From positions 264,804 to 328,803 of the forward strand of contig KB722757.1 in the NCBI GenBank assembly GCA_000349905.1: a stretch of 64,000 nt of DNA, read 5' to 3'. Source of the stretch: Volvariella volvacea V23 (taxonomy: Eukaryota > Basidiomycota > Agaricomycetes > Agaricales > Pluteaceae). Shown here in pieces: positions 21,302-33,842 of the stretch. The notes under the pieces are model-generated. The model saw only the letters and a list, made by a program, of their open reading frames with translations. It was not told the origin of the DNA and ran no database searches. A program made the position numbers and the translations under genes. Position 1 is the stretch's first letter. Every line of letters starts with the position of its first letter.

Positions 21302-24300
21302 ATGTTCTGGAGGTAGTCTGCACAGTTCTATCCTCCCCCTGCCCTCCTCTGTCACCAGATTGGCATATATGCTCACTCAATTCGAAAACATACCTTCTTT
21401 CCCCGTCTTCATCTTCGTCCCCCTCCCATACGCCCTTTTCCCACTTTTAATAACAGATTTGGCTTTCACAATGCCTCGGCAATCGATAGCCTCCTCGACA
21501 AGGAAGACGTGACGCTAGAAGCTATCCTAGACGAAGACGACTTGCTGCAAGAGTGCAAATCCCAGAACAATAGATTGGCAGAGTATTTGAAAAGAATCGA
21601 CGTCTTGCAGAAGCTTTTTGGATATGTTACGGGACAGATCGAGAGCGAGGATAGAGGGAGATTCAAGTATGTCATTTCTCGTGTTGCTGTTGTCGCTGGC
21701 GGCAGGGACTTCGCTTGGTCGGCAGTGGTTGCTATGTCTGGACGCTACACGCTACACGCTACCCGACAACCACAACCAGCGCCTTTTCCTTGGTCACGCT
21801 TATGTTATTCGTGTCGCCAGTCTCAGTCCTTATTCCGACAACGGATGGGACTGACCGCCCATGGTTCACCGGCACAAATCGCTCTATACTAAACTTCTGC
21901 TTTCAGATATCCCTACGTCGCTACAGAGGTCCTGTGTAGCGAGATATGGTCTATCGTGGAAACGTGCGTTAACGAACAGCAAGAGTTGCTCGTACCCTTC
22001 TGGGAAACCGTCCTTGATACCTCGCCAGAAGATATGAAGACTCAGATGGTTATGGCCTCACACTTTGCCAAAATCAACGCGGTATTTCTCAGCAAAAAAC
22101 CTGCTGAAGTGCGTTGTCCACCCCTTCGCGTTTCTGCTGTCTTTGCGCCTTGGCTACAATGACCGGGTTATTCGAAACTGACTGATTACCGTCTGTGACG
22201 TATTATTAGATGCTAGCGTTTATTCAGTCACAACCCGACGTGGTGGAACGTATATTGCAACATGTCGAAGTCCCGCCATTTGTTGATTTGCTTGTGCGCA
22301 TTATTCAGTTGGATGAACAGCCCGGTGGTGAGGGAGTTTTGGAGGTACGTCAACCCATGGCTGCCTGCCAAGTTGACCTGAATCATACTCTCCCCTTCAA
22401 CGCTTATTCGCCTATTTGATACTCATCGCTCTGCGAAACGCCTTATTACTCTGTCTAACTCCTTAATTGCGGCCGTGACACTTAATAGTGGCTGTCATCT
22501 CAAAACCTTATCGGCCGGCTAGTCGACCTGCTGTCACCAGAGCACTCGTCCGACGTTCATATGGTAGTTTCCGACCTCATCAAGGGCATAATATCGATGG
22601 CCGCTCCATCACCTGGAGCTGGGATGACGGAAGGCTTACAGCATGGCCCCGGTTCAAATCAATTCACTCGCGAGCTAGCACAGAGAAGCAACATCGAAAA
22701 GATGGTGTCGTATATCCTCGGGGAGTGGACACCTTCACCGCCAAAACCCAAGAAGCAGGACGATGGGAGGGACAGGTCAAGAACGAACCCTAGTGGCTAC
22801 GCCTTTGATCGCGATGACCATTTCCATTTCAATTCCGACCACGATCATGACCATGACACCGTGTCGGTATCCGAACCAGAAAATCACCAACCAACTCCAG
22901 AGTCGACGTCTTCGTCTATAGTCAACTCGGTTTGCATCATCATCGAGCTAATACGAAAGAATAATTCGGATTACTTCGAACCGTACTTGTTCCATACGCT
23001 GAGGAATAGGTTGATTACGGTGCAACAACACTTGAGAGGTGGAGATGGAGAAGAGAATAGGGCCACGCTGGAGAAGGCTATGAAGGAAATGGTGGATAGA
23101 ATGGGTGTTGTACACCTCGGACCGCTGCTAGATGTTATGTGCGACAAAGCTGTCAAGCTGCAGGAAATGCTCAAAACTCCTAATGTGGTACGTTTTCTCT
23201 TTTGTTGTAGTCTCTCTGCTGATGTATCGCGTGAAGACAATACCAATATCAACTACAGTTGGTCCTATCCAACCACTGACATTCGAACGGTATCGGTTGT
23301 GTGAACTGTTTGCGGAATTGCTTCACTGCTCCGGCATGGGTCTTGTCAATCGGGCACCACGTTATGACCATCTTTACGATAGTTTGGGAAGGCTTCAAGG
23401 CGGGCTTTCGGGTCTCGAGGAACTCGCCCAAGTCATCTCAATCAACGGCAATGGCAGCGCGGATCATGAAGCCATGGATGAGGTTCACGACGAAATCGAG
23501 CTCGAACCCGCATTAGAGCTTCCAGTCACCCAACACCAAGCCCAACGTCGCTCAAGTTCCCTGTCCCACGACAGATCCGCATCAGGAACGGGGGCCAACT
23601 CGTCCGCATCCGCATCTATGGAGTTGGGTTCCTCGCCACTTGCGTCCGCTTCCTCCTCAACCCTCGAGAATCTATCGATGGATGGGGAATCGGGTGGGGA
23701 GGACATTGATGACGATTCGGATATGAACAGCGATGATGTCGGGATTGAGGAGATTGCGATGTATGATGAACACGAGCAAGCGTTTTCGTCTCCGACGTTC
23801 AACTCGGACTTGCCGTTGCATGGGTCTTCGCCGGCTTTGTTACATTCGTCGCAGTCACAGTCTAGGTCGTCACCGCTGCAACGGTCACCAACAACGGGGC
23901 TATCAAGTTCACCATCAGGCTCTAACATGAATAATGCGTCTGTTTCTCCTTCGTCGCCATCGCTGACGCAACCCGCTTTGTCGTCATCTCCACCGGATTT
24001 CTCGAGTGCGCAAGGTGCCGCTTTGACGAGAGTCGCGAGTAGACAGCAGCAGCGTACGTATTATCCTTCAGCCCTGTGTTAAGGTTCATTGACACGCGAC
24101 AATGTATAACAGGATCGGATTCAACATCGAGCACCGGCTCAGGATTGGGAGTAGGAACGGCTTCAACACCGACGTCAAGAAAGAATTCCCGGAAACACAC
24201 CGTGTTGGATGACAAAGCTGGCGATAATCTACCCGTTGGTGAGAGATTGAAGCATAAGCTCTTATCCAATGGACTGTTGGGAATCTTGCTCGTAAGTCAT

Positions 24301-26343
24301 TTCGATGCAAGTTCGTTCATATAACTAATGCGGATCGACTGTTCGCGCTCCTATTTGGCGACTTGTGCACATTATAGGACTTGTTCTTTGAGTTCCCATG
24401 GAACAACTTTTTGCATGGGACTGTTTACGATTTCGTTCATCAAATTCTGACAGGACATGTTGAAAGCGGGCTTAACAGAGAATTGGCTATTTCGTTGTTC
24501 AGAGATGCAAAGTTGATACAGCGGATTATTGAAGGGCAGAAGAAGAATGATGTCGAAGCGTGAGTCCTACTCTTCATGTCTTGATTAGTGTCTGATAATT
24601 TTGCGTTTTTGTGCTAATTTCAGTGCAAAACCAAAAGGAGTACGACTAGGCTACATGGGTCACCTAACTCTCCTCGCCGAAGATGTCGTAATGGCGCTCG
24701 AACGGTATCCGCCAGACTTACGAATCATCCTAAGTCGTTACGTCCCGGAACCAGATTGGGAGCATTACGTCAAAACAAGGTACTTTGAAACGAAAAAGAA
24801 AGACTCGCAGATGCTAGGAGGAGGGAAGCCCGTCATTGGAACGAGTACGGGTGGGTCAAGAGGCGGCGTGTCGAGTTGGAAGGTTGATGAAGACATGATG
24901 GGTGTGGAAACTTACGCCCCTGCTTCTGGATCTGCGACCGGTGGAGCTGGGATTAGCCCTGGTTCTGGTGTTACCTCTGGTGGGACGATTAATTTTGGTC
25001 CTTTGGGTGGCGCTGGACAGGGGGTTGGAGCTGGAGATGCATTTGAAAGTCTGGGTTCGGATAGGACTAGAGGAGAGTTTAGAAGAGCTGGGGATTCGAG
25101 ATTGACGAGAGCGAATACTGCAGACTTTGGGCCTGCACCCATGGAGGAAGATGATGATGACGACTTTGATCCCTCCGCTCATGGAACTGTAAGGAACCAT
25201 CCATTTACTTGATATATGCGCGAGCGGAAACTGAAATCCTTCCTTTTTTTTTTTTTTTACCTAGTTTGCGCAATATCTCGCACAAGAAATCCATGGATCT
25301 GGTGGATTTGGAGAATCAGAGTCGGATGACGACGATGAAGAGGAAGGAGGGTGGCTTGCACATTCGAATTTCCCAATAGGCAAACAATCCGCTGGTACAG
25401 CGAGCCTGAACCAAAGCACCACTGGCCAGAGTGCTTCGAATTCGTCGTCCTCCACAAGGGGTGGAAGAAGGGGATTCGACGTAAGTTGGCTTCGTTGGCT
25501 CAAAATCTGACTCTTTCCTTCCATCTTCACTCTGATATGTATCTTTGGGCACCATATCTTATTTTCGCTTGCGGTTCAAAATGAGACTAATGAGTGAACT
25601 TTCAGGACGCATTTGAACCTACAAGTACAGCTTCCCATTCCATGGCCGACGATCTCTTTAGTTCCAGCGACGACGTAAGTGTTCAGGTATACTCTGATGA
25701 CCTGACATCGTGTTCTAACCCTTCCATTCCCTTTGCCTCGTGTCAACTGTTCACCTCCTATCCCACGGTCGCGACCACCGGTCTTAACCAAAAAAAATGC
25801 ATATGAAATTTGTGGCGCTCCTTCCTCGGCGTTGGAAACGAACAGGATGGATTCGGACCGTTTTCTGATAACGCTTCTGTTAGCTCAGACCCTTTCAATT
25901 TCGCATCAGGTCTAGACGACATGGATGATGCTTCCTTTGATAGTTTTGGAGATTTCGGCGAGTTCCAATCAGCTTCTACTTTCCCTTCGACGACGGGAAG
26001 CGCCAAGGCGCCTACGGCGAATAGTGCTGCCTCCGCGACGATGCAAACGCCAACGCGCGGGTCATCGGCTCAAGTAACGCCTACTTCCCCTACTTCCCCT
26101 TCGTCAACTACCGCGTCATTCGGGTCGCATTCGGATAGTGCAACCAATACACCAACCTCTTCAGCCAAATCAATTACGATACACTCGAATGATAGTGGGG
26201 AAATGACGCCTACGACTGGAGCGGGGAGTTGGATATTTACTGGGAGTCCAAGTTCGTCGTCGACGAGTGATGGATTTGGATTTGGATTTGATGATTCGTT
26301 TACGGGCCGTGTTGAAGGGAGTGGTACAAGTCAGAAGAGATAA
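21302..26343 (+). CDS. SAPS-domain protein, Sit4/PP6 phosphatase regulatory subunit
   Basis: Twelve exons (21302-21312, 21457-21666, 21907-22108, 22210-22344, 22489-23187, 23237-24053, 24113-24291, 24378-24559, 24624-25188, 25265-25480, 25606-25674, 25846-26343) join in phase to 1260 residues. The 11-nt first exon encodes MFW and part of R, giving the family start MFWRFGFHNASAIDSLLDKE. Landmarks: YPYVATEVLCSEIWS (residue 75), MLAFIQSQPD (142), GPIQPLTFERYRLCELFAELLHCS (about 428) and DLFFEFPWNNFLHG (752). These proteins (yeast Sap155/185/190, human PP6R) bind the Sit4/PP6 catalytic subunit and direct its cell-cycle and nutrient signalling. The C-terminal third is disordered and acidic. The exon 6 start (after AAG) is the least certain boundary. 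Confidence 0.9.
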
Positions 26344-26746
26344 GTCATTGGATTCATCTCGACTGGGAAATGGTACAGTTCCCACTATGCCAAGTCGAAT
26401 TTCGCTTTCTCGTGGCTTTGCTTTTTTTTTTTGGTATCTTCTGCTGCTGTGGTTTTGTTGACTTACTATAACCGTCGTGTGTTGTGCATTATACGGTGAT
26501 GCAGCGCTTGCACTCCCGATTGAAACCAGCCGAGCGATGAGTGGATTTGTATTGCGCATTATGTTTAATATTTTTTCTTTCTACAGTAAATAGAATTAAG
26601 TCCTGCAAAGAGGGTCTGAACGCTACCGACAACAATCTTCCCAGACACCCGTGAACGCGTCATCAAGGAGCTTACGCGTCGCATTCCACTTTCTGTATAA
26701 AGAGGGGTTCAACAGGTTGTTGAGACCACTGCGACCGCTACAAGCC
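26344..26746. other. Spacer and promoter of the ABM-like gene
   Basis: SAPS 3' untranslated region followed by the promoter of the next gene. No other gene seen. Confidence 0.5.
26696..26703 (+). promoter_or_regulatory. Probable TATA box of the ABM-like gene
   Basis: TATAAAGA lies about 50 nt upstream of ATG 26747, a suitable position for a short leader. This supports the ATG start over the open frame reaching further upstream. Confidence 0.5.
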
Positions 26747-27385
26747 ATGCCTGTCCTTGAACTTGCTACGCTTCAGCTATTCGAGCCTCACCACTTTTAC
26801 TCTGAAACAGTCCATAAACATTTCAGGACCCTCAGCCAATGGCAGGCTGAGTGGTCAGGTTACCCGTTGACGTTCTACACTTCCAATTTGGACGACGCCA
26901 CAGGCGAAATCACCGATCCCACGACCGTCTTCCTCATTTCCGGCTGGAAGAGCGTGGATGCACACAACGAATGGATCAAGAGCGAGGGCAATCAGGAGCT
27001 TTTGCGGTTGCTTTTGCCTTTTCTCTCCATCAAGGACTTTGTCCACCTCGCCGTCGATTTCGACGATATTCCCCGCGATTGCGGGGAGCTGTTCTTGGCT
27101 ATTACCCCCGCCTCAGCCAACCACATGGATGCACGACCCGACGCATCCGAATCACACGCTGATTGGTGCCTAATTGGAAGGGATGCTGAACCGAATGTAG
27201 ATAAAACAGAGAAGATCTATCGACTTGCTCCGTTTAAGGCTGCTAGGACCGAGGCAGCCCTTGAGGACAATAACACCAGTGCTGAGAACGGTTACGGAAG
27301 GGAAAATCAGGTTCAGGACAGCGGAAAGACGGGGATCAATGCGGTGCCTTTTGAGGAGGTGAGGTTGAAGCATCTCAACATGTGA
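26747..27385 (+). CDS. ABM-like dimeric alpha-beta barrel protein
   Basis: A single exon of 212 residues from ATG 26747. Residues 1-110 resemble the antibiotic-biosynthesis-monooxygenase (ABM) fold as seen in fungal proteins: MPVLELATLQL, an alpha segment, then TTVFLISGWKSVDAHNEWI and a helix (NQELLRLLLPFLS). The second half is less typical and may be a degenerate repeat of the fold followed by a polar tail. Such proteins often are small oxidases or stress proteins; no specific substrate can be assigned. The frame is open upstream to 26651 (GTG), but the ATG and the TATA box argue for the shorter form. Confidence 0.65.
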   Translation: MPVLELATLQLFEPHHFYSETVHKHFRTLSQWQAEWSGYPLTFYTSNLDDATGEITDPTTVFLISGWKSVDAHNEWIKSEGNQELLRLLLPFLSIKDFVHLAVDFDDIPRDCGELFLAITPASANHMDARPDASESHADWCLIGRDAEPNVDKTEKIYRLAPFKAARTEAALEDNNTSAENGYGRENQVQDSGKTGINAVPFEEVRLKHLNM

Positions 27386-28031
27386 TGAGGATACGGACTG
27401 GAGTGTTGAATACTGCCTAGGTCAGCCAGGAATATGCATCTGCGTGCAATGTAAACCTCTCCGTATTTGTTCAATCTCATGTGCAGCAGCGCAATGATTG
27501 GAGATACTGAACGGGTTCTTCGAGCCTGGCATAATCCATCAAAGTTAGAGTGTTCCCCTACGGCATTGAATGAAGCCTTCCTGAGCTAGTAAAAGTGCGA
27601 TTTGAACGAAACCGAGTTGGAAAATAAAGCATATGCACGCCGATCTGATGCTCACTTGAACAGGGTATGCATTTAGGGTACGAAATATCACCAGCACTAG
27701 CACTAAACTAGACATCGGTGGAGAACATTAAAATATACGAAAGGGGTAAGGAGAGGATTGAATAAAGTTAAAGAATCCACGAACAGGAACAGAAGTCGAA
27801 GAGCTGCGAACGTCAAACCCGGGCATAAATCCACAGGCTGGAGAAGAGACAGACGTAAACTATTACTTGTACAGCATGGCACCTTGATCGTACGTCCACA
27901 TTCTTAAACTTGTTTGAAAAAACTCTGACATGCGACAACCCACCGCACACTCGGAAGAACGTTACAGAATGCGGAAGGTAGCGCTTGGAATGGATGGAAC
28001 GAAAGAGGCGTAAGTAGCTAGTTCGTGTCGT
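27386..28031. other. Convergent intergenic region
   Basis: Lies between the 3' ends of the plus-strand ABM-like gene and the minus-strand amidohydrolase; holds both 3' untranslated regions. Nothing else seen. Confidence 0.5.
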
Positions 28032-29518
28032 TTAGAAATTGATCTTCCCAGCGAACAGGTTTTGAGGGTTGCTCGAGAACAGTGCGCTCTTCTCCGCTGA
28101 AGTGAGGAGGGGAGAGTTTTGTACGGCAGCTAGGGAACCGGCTTGTGTGAAAGAAGGGGCGTAGGGGAAGTCCTATGTCGATGACATATTGTAAGCGGAA
28201 TGCAAATTTACGGCTAAGAATTTAGTGAAATTAACGCACAGTGCCATAAAGGAGCCTTGACTTGGGGATGTCATAGCCCAAGAGACCAGCAACTTGATGG
28301 AAGTAAGTAGGTCCAGCAGAATCCCACCAGAATCTAGAATACATTCGTTAATCCCGATCTAACGGGAAAAGGTTGTATGCGTACCGGTTTTGAAGAATTG
28401 ACATGGTGCTGTCGTACAGGTTGGGAACCGTCTTCAAGAAGCGATCAAGGACTGTGGGGAATGCACCGCCGACGTGGGGAATAACGTAGTGGATATTGGG
28501 ATAGTTGTGGATGGTTTGAGTGAGGGTCAGATCCATCAACGTCCGGGCCGTCTCGAAGCTAAGATGACACATCCGCGTCAACAATGCAACTACCACACGG
28601 AGGATGCACGACCTACTAGAATTCGATGTTTCCAGTCGGATAAGGGGTTGGGTTGGCCTCAATGAGGTTGTTCCCGAACTTGACATAAGGTGTAGCGGGG
28701 TGGACGTAGAGGATTTCCTTGTTGCTCCTGCGGTTGAGCCATTGGAAGAAAGGTTGGAACTGTGCGTTGCCAAGATACATTCCACCAAAGTTGGATTGCA
28801 AGATGATTCCTACGGCACCAAGTCGATCCAGTGCGTATTGAGCCTCGGTGATAGCCTCCTGGGTATAAGGAAGGGGCACAACGGCGTAGAAGTTGAACTT
28901 GTTAGGGAAAGCACGGCAGTAAGCGGCGGCTTGTTCGTTGATCAGGCGGGCCAAGGCAACAGTCAATAACTTGTTGCCCTGATAGACGTTAGCACCTGGT
29001 GCCGAGAAGGCAATGATGGAGCGGGAAATGCCCTGTGTTTGCATGAAAGACAGATGTCCTGCCAAATCCCACACTGGAGTAGGATTGCCGCCGGTTGTTG
29101 GTACAAGGTCTCGGTACCAAGATGGTACGACGTGAGCTAAGAGCATCGGTGCATGAGTTGGCATATGGCCCCTGTTAAAGGATAGAACGCACTGTGAACG
29201 TCGATCATGCTGGGGTTCGTACGACCGAAGATGCGGCTGTTGCTTCGCTTTTCAGCCGCTGCTGCTACAGTTTCAGCCTCTTCGTAAGTTTGGGCGATTT
29301 CGTTGAGAGCACTGTTTAAAACCGATGGATCAATGGCATCAAGAGGAACACCATCTGCGGAGAACGATACTAGATTATTCTTTCCATTTTATCAAACTTG
29401 CTTTACGGAACTCACCAGCTGCCGCGTTACTGATAATCGTGTCTGTGACACCCTCCTGTGCGAACACGGAGAGAGGAAGAGTAAAAGTTAAGAGGAAGAA
29501 GAGAATGGACGTCTTCAT
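28032..29518 (-). CDS. Secreted amidohydrolase of the ACMSD family
   Basis: Six exons on the minus strand (29518-29416, 29354-29193, 29136-28617, 28558-28385, 28333-28240, 28172-28032) give 397 residues. A signal peptide (MKTSILFFLLTFTLPLSVFA) precedes QEG. The amidohydrolase-2 metal ligands are visible: H88-T-H90 (MIDVHTH), H234 (ILYVHPATP), H290 (YVIPHVGG) and D352 (LLYGTDFPY), matching the pattern in alpha-amino-beta-carboxymuconate-semialdehyde decarboxylase and 6-methylsalicylate decarboxylase. The family mostly catalyses non-oxidative decarboxylation or hydrolysis around a divalent metal. The signal peptide suggests secretion or entry to the secretory pathway. Introns are 48-70 nt, GT-AG. 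Confidence 0.88.
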
Positions 29519-30887
29519 GTTTGTTGGCAGGCTGGACGAGAGCCGGAGTAGGGGATGTAGAGGTTGTGGAAGACACGGGGAAGGTAATGACGAGTCTGGA
29601 GCACTATATAAGGGGCTAAGTTGATTTACGACGGCCGTAAGGGTAGGTAGTCCAAGAACTGCCTATCATTGGGTATATATATTAAGAAATGGCCACCGAT
29701 TCGATGTACGGCTATCGCAACCAGGACGGGTGCAATTCAAACGCCCACAAAAGTCAGTTTGATTGATGCAAGACGCAGGAATAAAGCTCTTCAAGCGATT
29801 GCTCTTCTTCCGGTCTGCGAACACTACCAGAAAGTCGAACCTTTGCGCTTCTTGCTCACCTTCAGCTACCCCAGCGCCCACAAACGCCCGAGTTGCCGCT
29901 ACCGTTACTGACCTTGGCTTGGAATTTGAAAATTTCACCTATCACGTAAAGTGCCCTGATCAAGCAAAATCATCTTATACAAACAGACATGGCTCTATCC
30001 TCTCGTTGTATATGTCGTACCCAAGGTCCTGTTCTCCTGAAAACATTCAGGGAAACGATATGAACTGGCCTATGCGACCTTGTAATGGTAGGCGCGGTGC
30101 CTGCAGGAACCTGAGGGACGTTGCTAGCCGATCAGACGTTCTTCGACCCACCAGCAACTTCGCGTCCGTTATACTCGCCACTTACATCCAATTCAATCCA
30201 TCACATTCGTGTTCCGTGGAGCTTGGCAAAGTTGGCATCCTAGCAGCGTGTCCATAAATACCATCGCGCCTTCATAAATGGGACAATTGATGGATACATG
30301 TGAGCGGTGGTGAGCGGCTATATTTTCTCCCTGACTTGCAGACGGAGTATACAGCACGGAATCTACAAATATGAAATTTTCTGAGCCATGCGAACAAAAT
30401 TCATGAGTACCCACATTCTGCTTTCCCAAGTCTAAGCCTCAAAGGGTTTGCCCAGAGGTATGATGAATAGCAAAGGTTGGGCACATCCCGTCGTGAACAT
30501 CCTAGTTGAGGACTATACAAGAAAGCAACATTCAAATCAAACAAGCGAGCAAATCTACAATCTCGATCGCCGCCACTGACGCGGATTGAAGATTTGATGA
30601 AATAATTGGTCGATCTATCGACACGTCCAGAAAGATTTCTCCATTTGATCCGAATTTCAAGATACCAAACTCAAATTGGCCTGTGTGATGCACGACCGAA
30701 ACTCTGCTTTGCAAGCCTGGCGCTTTGCTGAAGGGTCCAGCCAAAGTAGGTGGATGTTGTCTTAAGAGGAATTGCCCTCTTCCAATACATTATCAAGTCT
30801 TTAAGTATCGGCATTTTGGCAGTCATCCCAGCACCTCACCCTCTCCCCGTCAATTGCTCGCCCACTCCTCCTTTACCTTGAGCAACC
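29519..30887. other. Divergent intergenic region
   Basis: About 1.4 kb between a minus-strand secreted enzyme and a plus-strand membrane protein, so it holds both promoters. No gene or repeat recognised; the longest frames lack motifs and splice support. Confidence 0.45.
29605..29610 (-). promoter_or_regulatory. Possible TATA box of the amidohydrolase gene
   Basis: TATATA on the minus strand about 87 nt upstream of ATG 29518, followed by a typical fungal leader length. Confidence 0.45.
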
Positions 30888-32355
30888 ATGGTGAATTATA
30901 TGGACTCCGTGATGCTCGCCAGGACCTCCCGTACGTTGAGTCACTATTTTGCCGTTGTGGGCTATTTCTGAAAACGGTGGGTCAGGTGTCTATGGGGCGT
31001 TCGTTCTTGCCCTTACTGGCATGGCTACATGGGATGTGCTGAGCACGCTGTGGTTTGACATTTCTATTATTCGAGGCAAGCGTCCTTGGAGGTGGCCTAT
31101 GGTGAGCCTATTTACTTGTTGATGACCACGAAGTTGTTGAAATCGTATCAGGTGCTGTATTTCATTTGCCGCATTTGCATGATCATGCACATTTATGCCT
31201 TTGCGGTCAATCTTAATGCCATATCTCAAATCCCATGTCAAGAAGTGACATGGATCTCCAAAGGTATAAAGAAGGAAAAACGTCCATTGATGAATACTGA
31301 AACACAGACAAGTTACCGACGCCATTGGGACATGTGGATCATCACTCATTCTGGTCCTTCGTACCCGGGCTGTATGGCAGCGAGACCTGAAAGTAACAGT
31401 TGTGTTGGGTGCACTATTTCTTGGTCAGATCGCTGTCTGGCTCCAAAGTAAGCAGTCTTGATTCCGTCGGTGGCTTCCCGATAGACTAACCTCGGTCCCC
31501 TCTCTGAAATCAGCCTTCCGCTATTCGCGTTCGCGATGGGACCCACAACGCAATGTCTGCGCTGTGATCTCTACTGCCCCCCGCCCTCTTCTGGTTACCG
31601 TTTTTGCTTACAGTATGTATAGCCCTGCCCTCTTAATTAATGAAAATAACAACCGCTTGCCGTAGCTATGGCCTTCGACCTCGTCATCCTGGTTTTGTGC
31701 TCCTTTAAATTGGTGGCAGCCCGAGGATCGGGTGCTTTGGCACAAATTCTCTTGCGTGATGGGATCGTAAGTAACCGGAATAAATCGTTTCTGTGTATTG
31801 CGTGTTCATGTCGTTTTTAGGCCTACTTCTGTGCCGCTTTCGGGGCCAATCTCGTGCAGATGATTATGGCTTCTCTCGCTTTGAGTCCTGTCATGAACAT
31901 TATTGCTCTTCCATTTGCCCTCGTGGCTTCCGTCATTGCGTCCACAACCGTCTTCCGAAACGTCTTCACCCTATACGATTCTTGGGGGAAGGATACTGCC
32001 CGTGGCTCAGGGAACACGGGTTCGGTATCTGGTCCAGGGCTTCCTCGATTTGCTGGAGGTACTGGCGGTGGTAGACTTCCCTTTACTACCGGTCAATCAA
32101 ATCAAGTACCAACGGATAACATCCCTCTCGGGGAGTACAAGTCACAAGATATTGGCGCAATCTCGGTTCATAAAGTGGTAGACGTTGACATCGACGGCGT
32201 CCAAGCTACTGTAAGTGGTAAAGATAGTGGTAAATACGCCATGGCATATTGATCAATTCAATTGCTGCCATTCTTCGGTCGCACCCAAACTACTCTATGT
32301 CATCCTACAGAATGGTTCTGTCCGAACAACCATGGAAAAGGCGCGAGGTCTCTGA
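30888..32355 (+). CDS. Seven-helix membrane protein, agaricomycete family
   Basis: Eight exons (30888-30930, 30986-31101, 31152-31263, 31313-31447, 31514-31612, 31666-31766, 31821-32210, 32311-32355) give 346 residues. About seven hydrophobic helices are visible, beginning with VYGAFVLALTG and including VLYFICRICMIM, SSLILVLRTRAVW and IALPFALVASVIAS, followed by a Gly-rich cytosolic tail. Pattern and exon phases fit the multipass membrane proteins widespread in agaricomycetes (often labelled DUF6533/6534-like), whose function is unknown; a receptor role is only a guess. The last intron is uncertain: without it the frame ends at TGA 32250-32252 with a different 13-residue tail. Confidence 0.72.
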
Positions 32356-33842
32356 CGAAAATCGCGCGAGACTAGAGTTACGATCTGGGTACCTGCACAA
32401 ACTCTGTGCTTTGAGCCCAGTCCCCAACAAAAGGAAATACGGATTGCTCTGCTTCTGGGGAGTCTGGTTCTGTGAATGCGGTATTTTATGTTCTCTGCTT
32501 GCTTTGGACGGCCACTGTCAAGCTTGTATATACTTGCCGTCCTGGTTTATTCTTGCCGCTCGTTACCTTGGATGAATACCTAACGTATGCTCTGTGATCC
32601 CACGGAACTCTTACACGCGCAGTTATGACCAAGGCTTACTCCCATTCATAGTGCCATATCATCGTTGTTAGGAAGGCTGTTGCGCTTACACGTACAGTAC
32701 GTATGTACCACCAAGTGTTGCCATCGTACCATGCAGAGAAGCTTCTACATCCTCATATTAATTCCGATGATAGTAGTGGCAATTCAATTCTTTCATTCCC
32801 CTGATCTTGCTCGCTTGCATCAAATCCCTCTAGGAACGCTCAACAGCGCGGTGCCTATGTGCCGTGTAGGGCCTTGAAATCGCGGCGTTGATAATCAAGT
32901 TAGGGTAGTAATCAGGGCTTACTAACTATTATCTTCAGCTGTTACGGCCACGCGTCTCCACCAAATATTTGTTCTCGAACCCGAGAGACCGGGAAGTTTA
33001 TACTCACTCCTCTGCAACCTAATAATTTCCGTCATCTAGGCTACCGAGACAGCGTGCTACAGAAATTTTATTTGGATTGCATTTCAAGCTTCAAGGATTG
33101 TGCTTGAAATAGTGACATAACCCGAACCCCAAATTATTACCAGCGGGCGGCGAAAACGCCATGCGCCGACGGAGCGGAAATTTCCGAGAGAAACACATGG
33201 TCATGGAGGCAAATCCAAAAAAACGAGAACGACGGAAGGCTGTGAGAAGAGCTCAAAAAATTGCCAAATACATAAAGCGTCCCCCGGGCAGCCATCATAA
33301 TGATGAGATTTGGGAGAGGAGCCTCTGCCTCGCTACATCCGAGTTTTTCGCGCCTTTCAAAGTCCCGGACCGGGGACGTAAATCACCGTCAATGCCTCAT
33401 CTTCTAAGTTAGTTTCAGTTAGCATCCTGGGTCTGGTGTACTCATTTGGTGGATGGCACCTTAAGGGAGCTTGACAGCGTTGTTACGCTAGGCATGCTCA
33501 TGCATAACAATTATGAAGGGAGGGTGAAACACCCAGCTCGCCACCCAGGCTGGCACCCTCCAAGTCCTTACAGCATCATTCCATGTACCTCTGTACTTCT
33601 CCTTTCTGGCACTAGCAGACGCCACCATCAAATAAGCTCAAGCACTGATCCCTTATACTCTTCGCCTTGGATCTCAGGTCTACCCATTAACCTTGTGCCA
33701 TTCCGCCGGTCGTCAAGCACAATTGGACGCTGCGGTACTACAGGAGTTCTTGGCCTTCAGAGTAGCCCCTCATATTCCAACAAAAGGCAGGCAGACTTCT
33801 TGACAAAGCTCATTGCTCGAAATTTATTCAGACTACATAGAT
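32356..33842. other. Long spacer without recognised genes
   Basis: About 1.5 kb. Short frames on both strands (for example a basic one at 33161-33412) lack motifs. It is flanked by the 3' ends of a plus-strand and a minus-strand gene, so it is convergent and needs no promoter. Confidence 0.45.

Noticed and set aside
24856..25200. Minus-strand frame inside the SAPS gene
   Set aside because: Shadow of the Ser/Gly-rich coding region on the plus strand.
33161..33412. Basic 83-codon plus-strand frame in the spacer
   Set aside because: Composition is Arg/Lys-rich with no recognised family, no introns and no neighbours; probably chance.
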